A stretch of 41,344 nucleotides of DNA. Origin: Caulobacter sp. AP07. GTDB lineage: Bacteria; Pseudomonadota; Alphaproteobacteria; Caulobacterales; Caulobacteraceae. Made by a program: the position numbers and the translations under genes. The notes beneath the pieces are model-generated. The model did no database searches. It was not told where the DNA came from and was given only the letters and a program-made list of their open reading frames with translations. Of this stretch, positions 7,410 to 14,592 are shown piece by piece. Position 1 is the first letter of the stretch. Each line of letters opens with the position of its first letter. The DNA lies in the NCBI RefSeq assembly GCF_000281955.1, contig NZ_AKKF01000159.1:1-41344 (forward strand). Reading direction: 5' to 3'.

Positions 7410-8555
7410 ATGGACTTCAACTTCACCGAAGAACAGTCGATGGTTCGCGACACGGTCGCGAGCTTCCTGCAGGACAAGTACGACTTCGAGACCCGCCGCA
7501 AGATCGTCGCCTCCGAGAGCGGCTGGCGCGCCGACTACTGGCAGGCCTTCGCCGAGGAACTGGGCATCCTGGGCGCCTCGTTCAGCGAGGAGCTGGGCGG
7601 TCTGGGCGGCGGCGCGATCGACAACATGATCATCATGGAAGAGTTCGGTAAGGCGCTGGTCATCGAGCCCTATCTGGGCACGGTGGTGATCGGCGGCGGC
7701 TTCATGAAGCATTCCGGCTACGCCGGCGCGACCTCGGTCATCGAGGGCATCATCGCCGGCACGACCACGATCGCCTTCGCCTATGCCGAACCGCAGGCCC
7801 GCTACACCTGGCAGGACCTGAAGACCACGGCGAAGAAGGATGGCGCGGGCTACGTGCTCAACGGCCACAAGGCCGTGGTGGTCGGCGCGCCGTTCGCCAG
7901 CCACCTGGTGGTCACCGCCCGCACCGGCGGCGCCCAGCGCGACGCCGGCGGCGTCTCGGTGTTCCTGGTCGACAAGACCCTGCCGGGCATCGTCACCCGC
8001 GACTATCCCACCGTCGACGGCGGCCGCGCCTCGGAGGTCTATTTCGAGAACGTCTCGATCCCGGCCGACGCCCTGATCGGCCAGGAAGGCAACGGCCTGC
8101 CGCTGGTTAACAAGGTGATCGACGAGGCGACCGCCGCCGTCGGCGCCGAGGCCGTGGGCGTGCTGCGCAAGCTGCACGAGGGCACCCTGGACTACGCCAA
8201 GCAGCGCAAGCAGTTCGGCACCGCGATCAGCAACTTCCAGGTGCTGCAACACCGCATGGTCGACATGTTCATCGAGGTCGAGCAGGCCGTGTCGATGACC
8301 TACATGGCCACCATCAAGCTGGACGAGAGCGACGCCGAGCGCGCCAAGGCCGTCTCGGCCGCCAAGGTCCGCATCGGCCGGGCCTGCAAGTTCGTCGGCC
8401 AGAACGCCATCCAGATCCATGGCGGCATGGGCATGACCGACGAACTGGCGATCGGCCACTATTTCAAGCGCGCCTCGATCATCGAGGGCCTGTTCGGCTC
8501 GGTCGACCACCATCTGAAGCGCTACGAAGGCCTGTCGTTCGGCAAAGCGGCGTAA
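7410..8555 (+). CDS. Acyl-CoA dehydrogenase (second of a pair)
   Basis: 381 residues of the acyl-CoA dehydrogenase fold. The N-terminus is MDFNFTEEQSMVRDTVASFL, the middle has VLNGHKAVVVGAPFASHLVV and the C-terminal domain carries RKQFGTAISNFQVLQHRMVDM and AIQIHGGMGMTDELAIGHYF. It is more divergent from the standard family than its neighbour: the middle-domain AYAEPQARYTWQDLKT replaces the usual TEPxAGSD motif. That would fit a non-catalytic or partner subunit of a heteromeric enzyme, by inference only. ATG 7410 follows GGAG at suitable spacing. A strong terminator at 8591 closes the unit. Confidence 0.88.
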   Translation: MDFNFTEEQSMVRDTVASFLQDKYDFETRRKIVASESGWRADYWQAFAEELGILGASFSEELGGLGGGAIDNMIIMEEFGKALVIEPYLGTVVIGGGFMKHSGYAGATSVIEGIIAGTTTIAFAYAEPQARYTWQDLKTTAKKDGAGYVLNGHKAVVVGAPFASHLVVTARTGGAQRDAGGVSVFLVDKTLPGIVTRDYPTVDGGRASEVYFENVSIPADALIGQEGNGLPLVNKVIDEATAAVGAEAVGVLRKLHEGTLDYAKQRKQFGTAISNFQVLQHRMVDMFIEVEQAVSMTYMATIKLDESDAERAKAVSAAKVRIGRACKFVGQNAIQIHGGMGMTDELAIGHYFKRASIIEGLFGSVDHHLKRYEGLSFGKAA

Positions 8556-8590
8556 AACCGCCTACGGACAACCGCCGATTGAAGTCGAAG

Positions 8591-8627
8591 CCGCCCGCGA
8601 CACGCCGTCGCGGGCGGTTTTTCTTTT
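8591..8627 (+). terminator. Rho-independent terminator after the acyl-CoA dehydrogenase pair
   Basis: CCGCCCGCGAC (8591-8601) and GTCGCGGGCGG (8607-8617) form an 11-bp perfect stem with a 5-base loop, followed by TTTTTCTTTT. It lies 35 bp past the stop codon of the second dehydrogenase. Confidence 0.9.
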
Positions 8628-8691
8628 GAGGTTCGACGTTTTCCCCGCCCCGCCGACCAGACGGCGACCGTTCAACACGGCAGGACAACCC

Positions 8692-9075
8692 GTGGACCGC
8701 GCCGTGACCGATTTCCGCCTCGCCAAGACCGCCCAGCCGCTCGCCGAAACCCTGGGTGCGATGGACGCCAGCGCTCAGCTGCTGCTGGAACAGGTGCGCG
8801 AGGCCAAGGCCAAGGCCGAGCGCCTGGAGATCGCGCTGTCGCTGGTGGTCGGGGTGGTCGCCAACGACCCCGACCTCGAGGAAGGCCTTGTCCTGCAACG
8901 GATCGCGGGCCAGCTGCGGCTGTGCGCCGACCTGCCGGAACTGGCGGCCGAGCTGGTCGGTTGCGACGCCGGACGCATCGACCCGGCGATGCTGCGCGCG
9001 GCGGCGGCGATCATCGGCGCGGCCGGCAAGCCCGAGGGCGGCGAGACCGTCGAGGCCAGCCAGACGATCCACTAG
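8692..9075 (+). CDS. Hypothetical helical protein, about 127 residues
   Basis: Not recognised. From GTG 8692 the product begins VDRAVTDFRLAKTAQPLAETLGAMDASAQLLLEQ and continues with a long charged helix (VREAKAKAERLEIALSLVVGVV). It then has LEEGLVLQRIAGQLRLCADLPELAAELV and an alanine-rich C-terminus. There is no signal peptide and no clear membrane segment. The helical, possibly coiled-coil character suggests a soluble, oligomeric protein. The start is uncertain: GTG 8704 or ATG 8761 are alternatives, and only AGGA lies near GTG 8692. It starts 65 bp after a terminator, so it should have its own promoter. Confidence 0.5.
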   Translation: MDRAVTDFRLAKTAQPLAETLGAMDASAQLLLEQVREAKAKAERLEIALSLVVGVVANDPDLEEGLVLQRIAGQLRLCADLPELAAELVGCDAGRIDPAMLRAAAAIIGAAGKPEGGETVEASQTIH

Positions 9076-9264
9076 GTCTTGGCCGGGCGCATTTCGTCCG
9101 TGCGCGAAGCGTGGCCGTCGAGCGCGGAAACAAGGCCTTCGAGGCATTCATCCGTGGGCTGATTTCATCCGTGTTCGGATTATTTTCTTGCGTTTGGCAA
9201 GCTCTGGCGCATGCTTTGCCATGACGCGCTGACGACTAGGAGGGTGAGCCCCTGTAAGCCGCGC

Positions 9265-9299
9265 GCGTCTCCTGGTCCAACGGCCTGTCTGGGAGACGC
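9265..9299 (+). promoter_or_regulatory. Hairpin overlapping the ribosome-binding site of a 41-residue ORF
   Basis: GCGTCTCC (9265-9272) pairs perfectly with GGAGACGC (9292-9299). The right arm contains the GGGAG ribosome-binding site for the ATG at 9305, so the structure could hold the site closed. Together with 9076-9264, where I see no gene, it forms the leader of the small ORF. Confidence 0.35.
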
Positions 9300-9304
9300 C
9301 GCCA

Positions 9305-9430
9305 ATGAACGTATCGAAGATGAACCACGCCATGCTGTCCTTCGCCTTGCTCGGCGGGATGCTGGTCGGTGGAAGGCAGACGCCCAAGCCGCCGGTGGCG
9401 GAGCCGTCGAAGGGCTCGAAGCGCAAGTAA
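9305..9430 (+). CDS. Putative 41-residue small membrane-associated protein
   Basis: A short frame not related to known proteins I can name. It has a basic start (MNVSKMNH), one hydrophobic stretch (AMLSFALLGGMLVGG, residues 9-23) and a proline/lysine-rich tail (PKPPVAEPSKGSKRK). This resembles a small single-pass or entericidin-like protein, but an Arg sits where a lipobox Cys would be. GGGAGAC lies 7-8 bases before the ATG. A strong hairpin follows directly after the stop codon. Coding status is plausible, not proven. Confidence 0.4.
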   Translation: MNVSKMNHAMLSFALLGGMLVGGRQTPKPPVAEPSKGSKRK

Positions 9431-9431
9431 G

Positions 9432-9463
9432 AAAAAGGGGCGGCCCGCCGTGCGGACCGCCCC
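9432..9463 (-). terminator. Rho-independent terminator for the secreted protein at 9491-9790 (possibly bidirectional)
   Basis: GGGGCGGCCCGC (9437-9448) pairs with GCGGACCGCCCC (9452-9463) with one mismatch and a 3-base loop. Read on the minus strand the stem is followed by TTTTT. On the plus strand it directly follows the 41-residue ORF, but with few U residues. Confidence 0.75.
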
Positions 9464-9490
9464 TGGTCTTCGCCTGAATGTCGGCCGCGC

Positions 9491-9790
9491 CTACGACTTG
9501 GCGGCGGTGTTGCAGTCGGTGACGCCGGCGGCGTCGAGTTCGGCGCCGCGATAGTTGAACGAAACGATGGCGCCCAGTTCGGCGGCGACCTTGCGGCAGG
9601 CGCGGCCGATCGGCAGGGCCTTGACCTGGGGCGCGGCGCAGACGTCGCCGGTGCAGCGCCAGGCGGCGCCGTCCTGGATCAGGGTCGGGACCTTGGCCGG
9701 AGCCTGCAGCTTGATGACAGCGCCTTCGGCGGCCAGGGCGGCGGTCGACATGGCGGAAGCCGCGACAAGCGCGGCGACAAAGATACGCAT
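9491..9790 (-). CDS. Small secreted four-cysteine protein (CC_3452-like family, tentative)
   Basis: 99 residues with a Sec signal peptide (MRIFVAALVAASAMSTAALA, cleavage near residue 20). The mature part contains AAWRCTGDVCAAP, IGRACRKVAAELG and VTDCNTAAK. The four Cys, at about 46, 51, 65 and 93, could form two disulfides. The W-x-C-x-G-x-x-C-x-A pattern resembles a family of short secreted alphaproteobacterial proteins that I remember as CC_3452. That name is recollection only, and function is unknown. AAGGAAAC lies 4 bases upstream of the ATG. A strong terminator follows at 9463-9432. Confidence 0.75.
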   Translation of the reverse strand: MRIFVAALVAASAMSTAALAAEGAVIKLQAPAKVPTLIQDGAAWRCTGDVCAAPQVKALPIGRACRKVAAELGAIVSFNYRGAELDAAGVTDCNTAAKS

Positions 9791-9858
9791 GGTTGTTTCC
9801 TTATCCCCAGGCCGGCAATGGGAGGGCGGCCCAACCCTAGGTTCGTTTCTTTTTGCAA

Positions 9859-10479
9859 CTAAGTCAACAGGCGAACCACGTCTGAAACGTCCGTTTGCCC
9901 GTTTTTTACGCTCCAGGAAAGGAGGGTGGGCGTTATGTCGCCGGCCTTTTCGACGGACCGCCAATAGTCGGCCAGGACGGATGGGGTCAGACCCTCGTCG
10001 ATGGTGTGCTGAAGAAGCGCGAACAGAGGGTCCCAGAAGCCGCGGGGATTGTGGAAGACGATGGGCTTGCGGTGCAGGTCCAGGCGTCGCCAGGACAGCA
10101 GCTCGATGATCTCCTCCAGCGTGCCGATGCCGCCGGGCAGCACGACGAAGGCGTCGGAGCGCTCGAACATCAGCATCTTGCGCTCGTGCATCGAGGTGAC
10201 GATCACGGTCTCGACGTCGTCGAACGGCTGCTCGCGGTCGCGCAGGAAATCCGGGATGATGCCCAGCACCGCGCCGCCGGCCGCGTGGGCTCCGCGGGCG
10301 GTGGCGCCCATCAGGCCCACGCCGCCGCCGCCATAGACCAGCTTCAGCCCCGCCCTGGCGAAATCGGCGCCGATCTCGAAGGCGGCCTCCAGGAACGCCG
10401 GGTCGGCCGCGTTGGACGAACCGCAGTAGACGCAGACCGAGGTCAGGGAAGCGCCTTGGCCGCTGGACAGGTCGGGCAT
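9859..10479 (-). CDS. LOG-family (TIGR00730) cytokinin-type nucleotide phosphoribohydrolase
   Basis: 206 residues of the Rossmann-like LOG family, members of which hydrolyse N6-modified or plain nucleoside 5'-monophosphates to base plus ribose phosphate. Key elements are VCVYCGSS (about 16-23), LVYGGGGVGLMG (about 47-58), TSMHERKMLMFERSDAFVVLPGGIGTLEEI, which holds the R-K and PGGxGTxxE nucleotide-binding/catalytic motifs, and the IDEGL C-terminal region. Start ATG 10479 has CTGGAG 8-9 bases upstream. The role in this bacterium may be purine salvage or nucleotide clean-up. It is a single gene on the minus strand, divergent from the lipoprotein gene. Confidence 0.88.
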   Translation of the reverse strand: MPDLSSGQGASLTSVCVYCGSSNAADPAFLEAAFEIGADFARAGLKLVYGGGGVGLMGATARGAHAAGGAVLGIIPDFLRDREQPFDDVETVIVTSMHERKMLMFERSDAFVVLPGGIGTLEEIIELLSWRRLDLHRKPIVFHNPRGFWDPLFALLQHTIDEGLTPSVLADYWRSVEKAGDITPTLLSWSVKNGQTDVSDVVRLLT

Positions 10480-10594
10480 CGTCGTCCACTCCAGAAAAAT
10501 AAACAGCGCGCCGGTCCTTGTGGACAAGGTCAGCGCGCCGCACGTGAACACCCAGGAATGGGCCGCCGGGGCGTCGGCGGCCGTTGGATACGCC

Positions 10595-11413
10595 ATGATC
10601 AGGATTCGCAAGATCGGTTTCAAGTCGGCCTCGGCTTTCGCCGTGATCGCCGCGCTGGCGCTTGCGGGCTGTGATCGCGACGAAGAGGGCTGGCGGCCTG
10701 ACGTCGCTCCGGCCAATACCGGGCAGGCCGCGCCCCACGCCGGCTATCTGAAGCCGCCCCGCGTCCTGTCGACCGAGCGCCGGGGCGACGCCGTGGCGCT
10801 GTCGGGCGAAGCCGCGCCCCTGGCCAGCGTGAGGCTGGGCGCGCCGACCGGCGAGGCCCTGCTGGGCAAGGCCGACGCGGCCGGCCGCTGGCGGCTGGTG
10901 GTCCCGCTGGCCGCCGAACCGCGGCTCTACGGCCTGTCGATGACCCTGGAAGGGCGCACCGTGCAGGCCCAGGGCTATCTGATGGTCACGCCCAGCGGCA
11001 ACGCCGTGATGCTGCGGGCCGGGGCGGGCGCCGAGGTGATGGCGCCGGGCTCGGCGTCGCCCAGGATGCTGGCCATCGACTATGACCGCAGCGGCGGCGG
11101 GGTGATCTCCGGCGTCGCCGCGCCCGGCGCCGGCCTGGGCGTGCGCGTCGATCGCGCCACGCGCGGCGAGAGCAAGACCGACGCCGCCGGCCGGTTCACC
11201 GTGTCGCTGAGCCAGGCCCTGGAGGCTGGCCCGCGGGTCATCCAGGTGTCCGGCGAGGGCGGCGAGCAGCAGATCGTCCTCGAAGTGGTCCCGCCGCAGC
11301 CGCCCTCGGGAGGGCCGGCGCGCTCGACCCTGACGCCGCTGGGCTGGCGGATCGACTGGATGACGCCGGGCGGCGGCGTCCAGACCACGCAATTGCTGGA
11401 AGGCGCCCAGTGA
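10595..11413 (+). CDS. Lipoprotein with two Ig-like repeats, overlapping an ABC exporter gene
   Basis: 272 residues. The signal peptide ends in the lipobox LALAGC, with C26 as the lipidated residue. The residue after it is Asp (C-D-R-D), which in E. coli marks lipoproteins for retention in the inner membrane. Two related segments, SGEAAPLASVRLGAPTGEA then KADAAGRWRLVVPL, and SGVAAPGAGLGVRV then KTDAAGRFTVSLS, look like Ig-like or carboxypeptidase-regulatory-like beta repeats. The C-terminus is GLN-rich and short. Its stop codon overlaps the ABC transporter start (GTGA), so the two are probably translationally coupled. Function unknown; a periplasmic partner of the exporter is the simplest guess. 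Confidence 0.75.
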   Translation: MIRIRKIGFKSASAFAVIAALALAGCDRDEEGWRPDVAPANTGQAAPHAGYLKPPRVLSTERRGDAVALSGEAAPLASVRLGAPTGEALLGKADAAGRWRLVVPLAAEPRLYGLSMTLEGRTVQAQGYLMVTPSGNAVMLRAGAGAEVMAPGSASPRMLAIDYDRSGGGVISGVAAPGAGLGVRVDRATRGESKTDAAGRFTVSLSQALEAGPRVIQVSGEGGEQQIVLEVVPPQPPSGGPARSTLTPLGWRIDWMTPGGGVQTTQLLEGAQ

Positions 11414-13266
11414 GGGGCATGGCGCCGCGCGGCGCGCCCGTCGCCGGCGCGGTGTCGGCCCCCGAGGTCAAGCCCGACGGCTGGAAGGCCCTGGCCGACC
11501 TGGCGCGCCTGGTGATGCGCTCCAAGGCGCCCGGCCTGCACTGGCGGGTGAGCCTGGCCCTGGCCTTCACCTTCGTCGGCAAGTTCCTGGGCGTGATCGC
11601 GCCGCTGCTGCTGGGCAAGGCCGTCAACGAACTGGGGGCGGGGCACAGCGCCGCGGTCCAGGTCAGCTACGCCTTCGCGGGGCTGGCGGCCGGCTGGGCC
11701 CTGATCCGCTTCATCGCCGCCGCCGCCCCCCAGGCCCGCGACGCGGTGTTCACCCCGGTGGCCCAGGCCGCCCAGACCCGGGCGGCGGTCGAGACCTTCG
11801 CCCACGCCCTGTCGCTGTCGATCGACTTCCACCAGACCAAGCGCACCGGCTCGCTGTCGCGGATCATCGATCGCGGCGCGCGGTCGATGGACTTCCTGCT
11901 GCGCGGCCTGGTGTTCAACATCGCCCCCACCGCCGTCGAGCTGCTGATGGCCGCCGTGGTGCTGGCCAAGGCCTATGACTGGCGCTTCGCCCTGACCGCC
12001 ATCGTCACCGTGGTGATCTACGGCGTGTTGACCTTCGCGATCTCCGACTGGCGGATCGGCCACCGGCGGGTGATGAACGAGGCCGACGCCGAGGCCGCCG
12101 GCCGGGCCGTGGACGCCCTGCTGAACTACGAGACGGTCAAGGCCTTCGGGGCCGAGGACCGGGCCGTGGGCGGCTACGAGCGCGCCCTGCGCACCTATGG
12201 CGAGGCCAATATCCGGTCGACCAATTCGCTGACCCTGCTCAACGTCGTCCAGTCGGCGGTGATGAGCCTGGGCCTGGGCGTGATGGCGATTCTGGCCGGC
12301 AGCGAGGCGGCCGGCGGCCGCATCGGCCCCGGCGACGTCACCGCCGCCGTGCTGATCCTGGTCAACCTCTACGGACCGCTCAACATCCTGGGCTTCGCCT
12401 ATCGCGAGATCCGCCAGTCGTTCATCGACATGGAAGCCATGCTGGAACTGCGCCGCGCGCAGCCCGACGTCGCCGACGCGGAGGACGCCATCGACCTGCC
12501 GCCGCCCGCCGACCGGCGGGGCGGGGCGGTGTCGTTCGAGGCGGTGTGGTTCCGCCATGGCGCGCGCTCCGAGGGCCTGCAGAACGTCACCTTCTCGGCC
12601 GAGCCCGGCACGACGGTGGCGATCGTCGGACCGTCGGGGGCGGGCAAGACCACCCTGGTGCGCCTGGCGCTGCGGATGATCGATCCGCAGGGTGGCCGCG
12701 TCACCCTGGACGGCCATGACCTGAAGGCCCTGAAGCAGGCGTCCTTGCGCCGGGCCGTGGCCCTGGTGCCGCAGGACGTGGCGCTGTTCAACGACAGCCT
12801 GATGGCCAACATCGCCTTCGCCCGCCCCGAGGCCTCCGAGACCGACGTCTGGGCCGCCGCCGAGGCCGCCGAACTGGGCGAGTTCATCCGCAACCTGCCC
12901 GAGGGCATGGACACCAAGGTCGGCGAGCGCGGGCTGAAGCTGTCGGGCGGCGAGCGCCAGCGAGTGGGCATCGCCCGCGCCCTGCTGGCCGATCCCCGGG
13001 TGCTGATCCTCGACGAGGCCACCAGCGCCCTGGACAGCCGCACCGAGGCCGCCATCCAGGCCACCCTGCGCAAGGCCCGGGCCGGCCGCACCACCCTGGT
13101 CGTCGCCCACCGCCTGTCGACCATCGCCGACGCCGACGAGATCGTCGTCCTGCGTCGCGGCAAGGTGGTGGAGCGCGGGACCCATGCCATCCTGCTGGAA
13201 GCCGCCGGCGAATACGCGGCGTTGTGGCGGCGGCAGACTCGGGAGAAACCGGTGGCGGCCGAGTAG
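11410..13266 (+). CDS. Atm1/HMT1-like ABC exporter, fused permease and ATPase
   Basis: 618 residues forming a half-transporter that should homodimerize in the inner membrane. An N-terminal six-helix ABC exporter domain (about 40-340) includes DFHQTKRTGSLSRIIDRG and NYETVKAFGAEDRAVGGYE, a signature of the Atm1/ABCB7/HMT1 group. The ATPase domain has Walker A GPSGAGKTT near 407, Q-loop LVPQDVALFNDS, signature LSGGERQR, Walker B VLILDEATSALD and switch His in VVAHRLST. The family exports glutathione-linked sulfur or metal conjugates. GTG 11410 overlaps the lipoprotein stop; ATG 11419 is an alternative. Substrate is inferred from family only. Confidence 0.88.
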   Translation: MRGMAPRGAPVAGAVSAPEVKPDGWKALADLARLVMRSKAPGLHWRVSLALAFTFVGKFLGVIAPLLLGKAVNELGAGHSAAVQVSYAFAGLAAGWALIRFIAAAAPQARDAVFTPVAQAAQTRAAVETFAHALSLSIDFHQTKRTGSLSRIIDRGARSMDFLLRGLVFNIAPTAVELLMAAVVLAKAYDWRFALTAIVTVVIYGVLTFAISDWRIGHRRVMNEADAEAAGRAVDALLNYETVKAFGAEDRAVGGYERALRTYGEANIRSTNSLTLLNVVQSAVMSLGLGVMAILAGSEAAGGRIGPGDVTAAVLILVNLYGPLNILGFAYREIRQSFIDMEAMLELRRAQPDVADAEDAIDLPPPADRRGGAVSFEAVWFRHGARSEGLQNVTFSAEPGTTVAIVGPSGAGKTTLVRLALRMIDPQGGRVTLDGHDLKALKQASLRRAVALVPQDVALFNDSLMANIAFARPEASETDVWAAAEAAELGEFIRNLPEGMDTKVGERGLKLSGGERQRVGIARALLADPRVLILDEATSALDSRTEAAIQATLRKARAGRTTLVVAHRLSTIADADEIVVLRRGKVVERGTHAILLEAAGEYAALWRRQTREKPVAAE

Positions 13267-13274
13267 GGCGGACG

Positions 13275-13302
13275 TTGACTCACGCGGCCGTCGGGCTAGA
13301 AC
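13275..13302 (+). promoter_or_regulatory. Caulobacter-type housekeeping promoter for the 60-residue gene
   Basis: TTGACTC (13275-13281), 13 bp, then GCTAGAAC (13295-13302). This matches the Caulobacter sigma-73 form TTGAC(G)S-N10-14-GCTANAWC at every fixed position of the -10 and all but one of the -35. It lies 30 bp before the ATG at 13333. Confidence 0.7.
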
Positions 13303-13332
13303 AAAACTAGAACTGAAACGGCGGTTATTGTC

Positions 13333-13515
13333 ATGTTGACGCGAAAGATCGATCAGGCCCTGGACGCGATGGCCGCCTGCCAGGACCGCGTGCCGGCCCT
13401 GCGCGAGATCTATCGCGCCGACAGTCCCGAGAGCCTGGCCCTGGGCAATCTTCTGGAGGCCGTGGAGCGGGCGCGGCGCGTTCTGCAGGGCGAGGCCGCG
13501 CCGACGGCGAAATAG
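13333..13515 (+). CDS. Small conserved-looking hypothetical protein, 60 residues
   Basis: The product MLTRKIDQALDAMAACQDRV...YRADSPESLALGNLLEAVERARRVLQGEAAPTAK is predicted almost fully helical, with no signal or membrane segment. It is not recognised. Support for a real gene comes from a consensus promoter at 13275-13302 placed at the right distance and from the strand-appropriate third-position GC pattern. The ribosome-binding site is weak (GGCGG well upstream). It starts 66 bp after the ABC exporter stop and precedes glyoxalase I by 100 bp. Confidence 0.6.
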   Translation: MLTRKIDQALDAMAACQDRVPALREIYRADSPESLALGNLLEAVERARRVLQGEAAPTAK

Positions 13516-13615
13516 CGCCTGGCGGACCGCTCCGGCGACAATTGTGGGCTGCGGGAGGGGGCGCGCCCGCTGTATCCTCGAAGCCAGGCCCCCGTTCGAG
13601 ATCAGGAGCAGCCCC

Positions 13616-14053
13616 TTGCGCTATCTGCACACCATGGTTCGCGTGAAGGACCTCGACGCCTCGCTGCGGTTCTATTGCGAAGGCCTGGGCCTGACCGAGA
13701 TGTACCGGATGGAGAACGACAAGGGTCGCTTCACCCTGGTGTTCCTGGCCGCCCCGGAAGACGTCGAGCTGGCCAAGGAGCGTAAGGCGCCGCTGGTCGA
13801 GCTGACCTACAACTGGGATCCCGAGGACTATGACGGCGGCCGCAACTTCGGCCACCTGGCCTATCGGGTCGACGACATCTACGAGACCTGCCAGCGGCTG
13901 ATGGACATGGGCGTGACGATCAACCGCCCGCCGCGCGACGGCCACATGGCCTTCGTCCGCTCGCCCGACAACATCTCGGTGGAACTGCTGCAGGACGGCA
14001 ACCTGGACGCCGCCGAGCCTTGGGCCTCGATGCCGAATACGGGCGCCTGGTAG
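13616..14053 (+). CDS. gloA: Lactoylglutathione lyase (glyoxalase I)
   Basis: Isomerizes the methylglyoxal-glutathione hemithioacetal to S-lactoylglutathione, cytoplasmic. 145 residues of the VOC fold, starting LRYLHTMVRVKDLDASLRFY. It closely parallels E. coli GloA (MRLLHTMLRVGDLQRSI). Metal ligands are visible: H5, E62 in VELTYNW, H80 in FGHLAYRVDD and E123 in SVELLQD. The start is TTG 13616, preceded by AGGAG at 7 bases. No ATG gives the conserved N-terminus. The short length and NFGHLAY loop fit the Ni/Co-type bacterial enzymes. Monocistronic as far as visible. Confidence 0.92.
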   Translation: MRYLHTMVRVKDLDASLRFYCEGLGLTEMYRMENDKGRFTLVFLAAPEDVELAKERKAPLVELTYNWDPEDYDGGRNFGHLAYRVDDIYETCQRLMDMGVTINRPPRDGHMAFVRSPDNISVELLQDGNLDAAEPWASMPNTGAW

Positions 14054-14055
14054 GG

Positions 14056-14487
14056 CTAGACCAGTTTGACGCGCGGTTCGGGCGGCGCGTAGACGGCGGC
14101 CAGGGCCTCCAGCCGGCGGGACGGGTGGTCGATGATCGCCAGCCACACCAGGCGGGCCAGTTCCAGCTTGTAGGCGGTCGCGTAGCCCGTCGAGAACGGC
14201 GACGGCGTGCTGCCCGGCGGCTCGGCGGCCTTGGCGCTCAGCAGCCGCTGGCGGGCCAGGATGGCCGGCCGGTCGATCAGCACCTCGCCTTCGCCGCCGG
14301 CCACCCAGCTGTCCACCACCGCGGCGGCGGCCACCGCGTGGAACACCATCACCGGCAGGGCTCGCTTCTGGGGCGCCGGCTCGGCGATCATGGTCGGCGA
14401 GGCGTTGGGAGGGCTGGTGATCTGGAAGTCCAGGGCCGCGACGCCCCGCTGCAGGACGGTCTTCCAGTGATGGTTGCTCTCGCTCAT
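14056..14487 (-). CDS. Hypothetical protein, 143 residues
   Basis: Not recognised. The sequence begins MSESNHHWKTVLQRGVAALDFQ and contains APQKRALPVMVFHAVAAAAVVDSWVAGGEGEVLIDRPAILARQRLL. It ends YKLELARLVWLAIIDHPSRRLEALAAVY. One mildly hydrophobic alanine-rich stretch (about 45-62) could be a membrane helix, but the protein is otherwise soluble-looking. ATG 14487 has only CAGG upstream; a longer frame to 14538 lacks better signals. It converges on gloA with a 2-bp gap. Confidence 0.6.
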   Translation of the reverse strand: MSESNHHWKTVLQRGVAALDFQITSPPNASPTMIAEPAPQKRALPVMVFHAVAAAAVVDSWVAGGEGEVLIDRPAILARQRLLSAKAAEPPGSTPSPFSTGYATAYKLELARLVWLAIIDHPSRRLEALAAVYAPPEPRVKLV

Positions 14488-14592
14488 GGTTAAGCCTGTA
14501 TCCGCTGCGCGGCGCGGGGTGAAGACCCAACGCGGCAAATGGCGCAGCGGATACAGACACGGGCGGAAATGCCGCGCCCGGAGCGGTTCCGG

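Noticed and set aside
9245..9477. Longer frame with GTG at 9245 just after AGGAGG
   Set aside because: The purine run touches the start codon, leaving no spacing, and the product is low-complexity and overlaps the better-supported 41-residue frame.
9885..9896. AAACG-TC-CGTTT, resembling the acyl-CoA regulon operator
   Set aside because: It lies inside the end of the LOG coding sequence, lacks the CGAAC extension, and a core this short is expected by chance in a window of this length.
9491..11392. Single 633-residue minus-strand frame covering the small secreted protein and running upstream
   Set aside because: Only the last 99 residues, with signal peptide and ribosome-binding site at 9790, are sensible. 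The upstream part is out of frame with the LOG gene and antisense to the lipoprotein.
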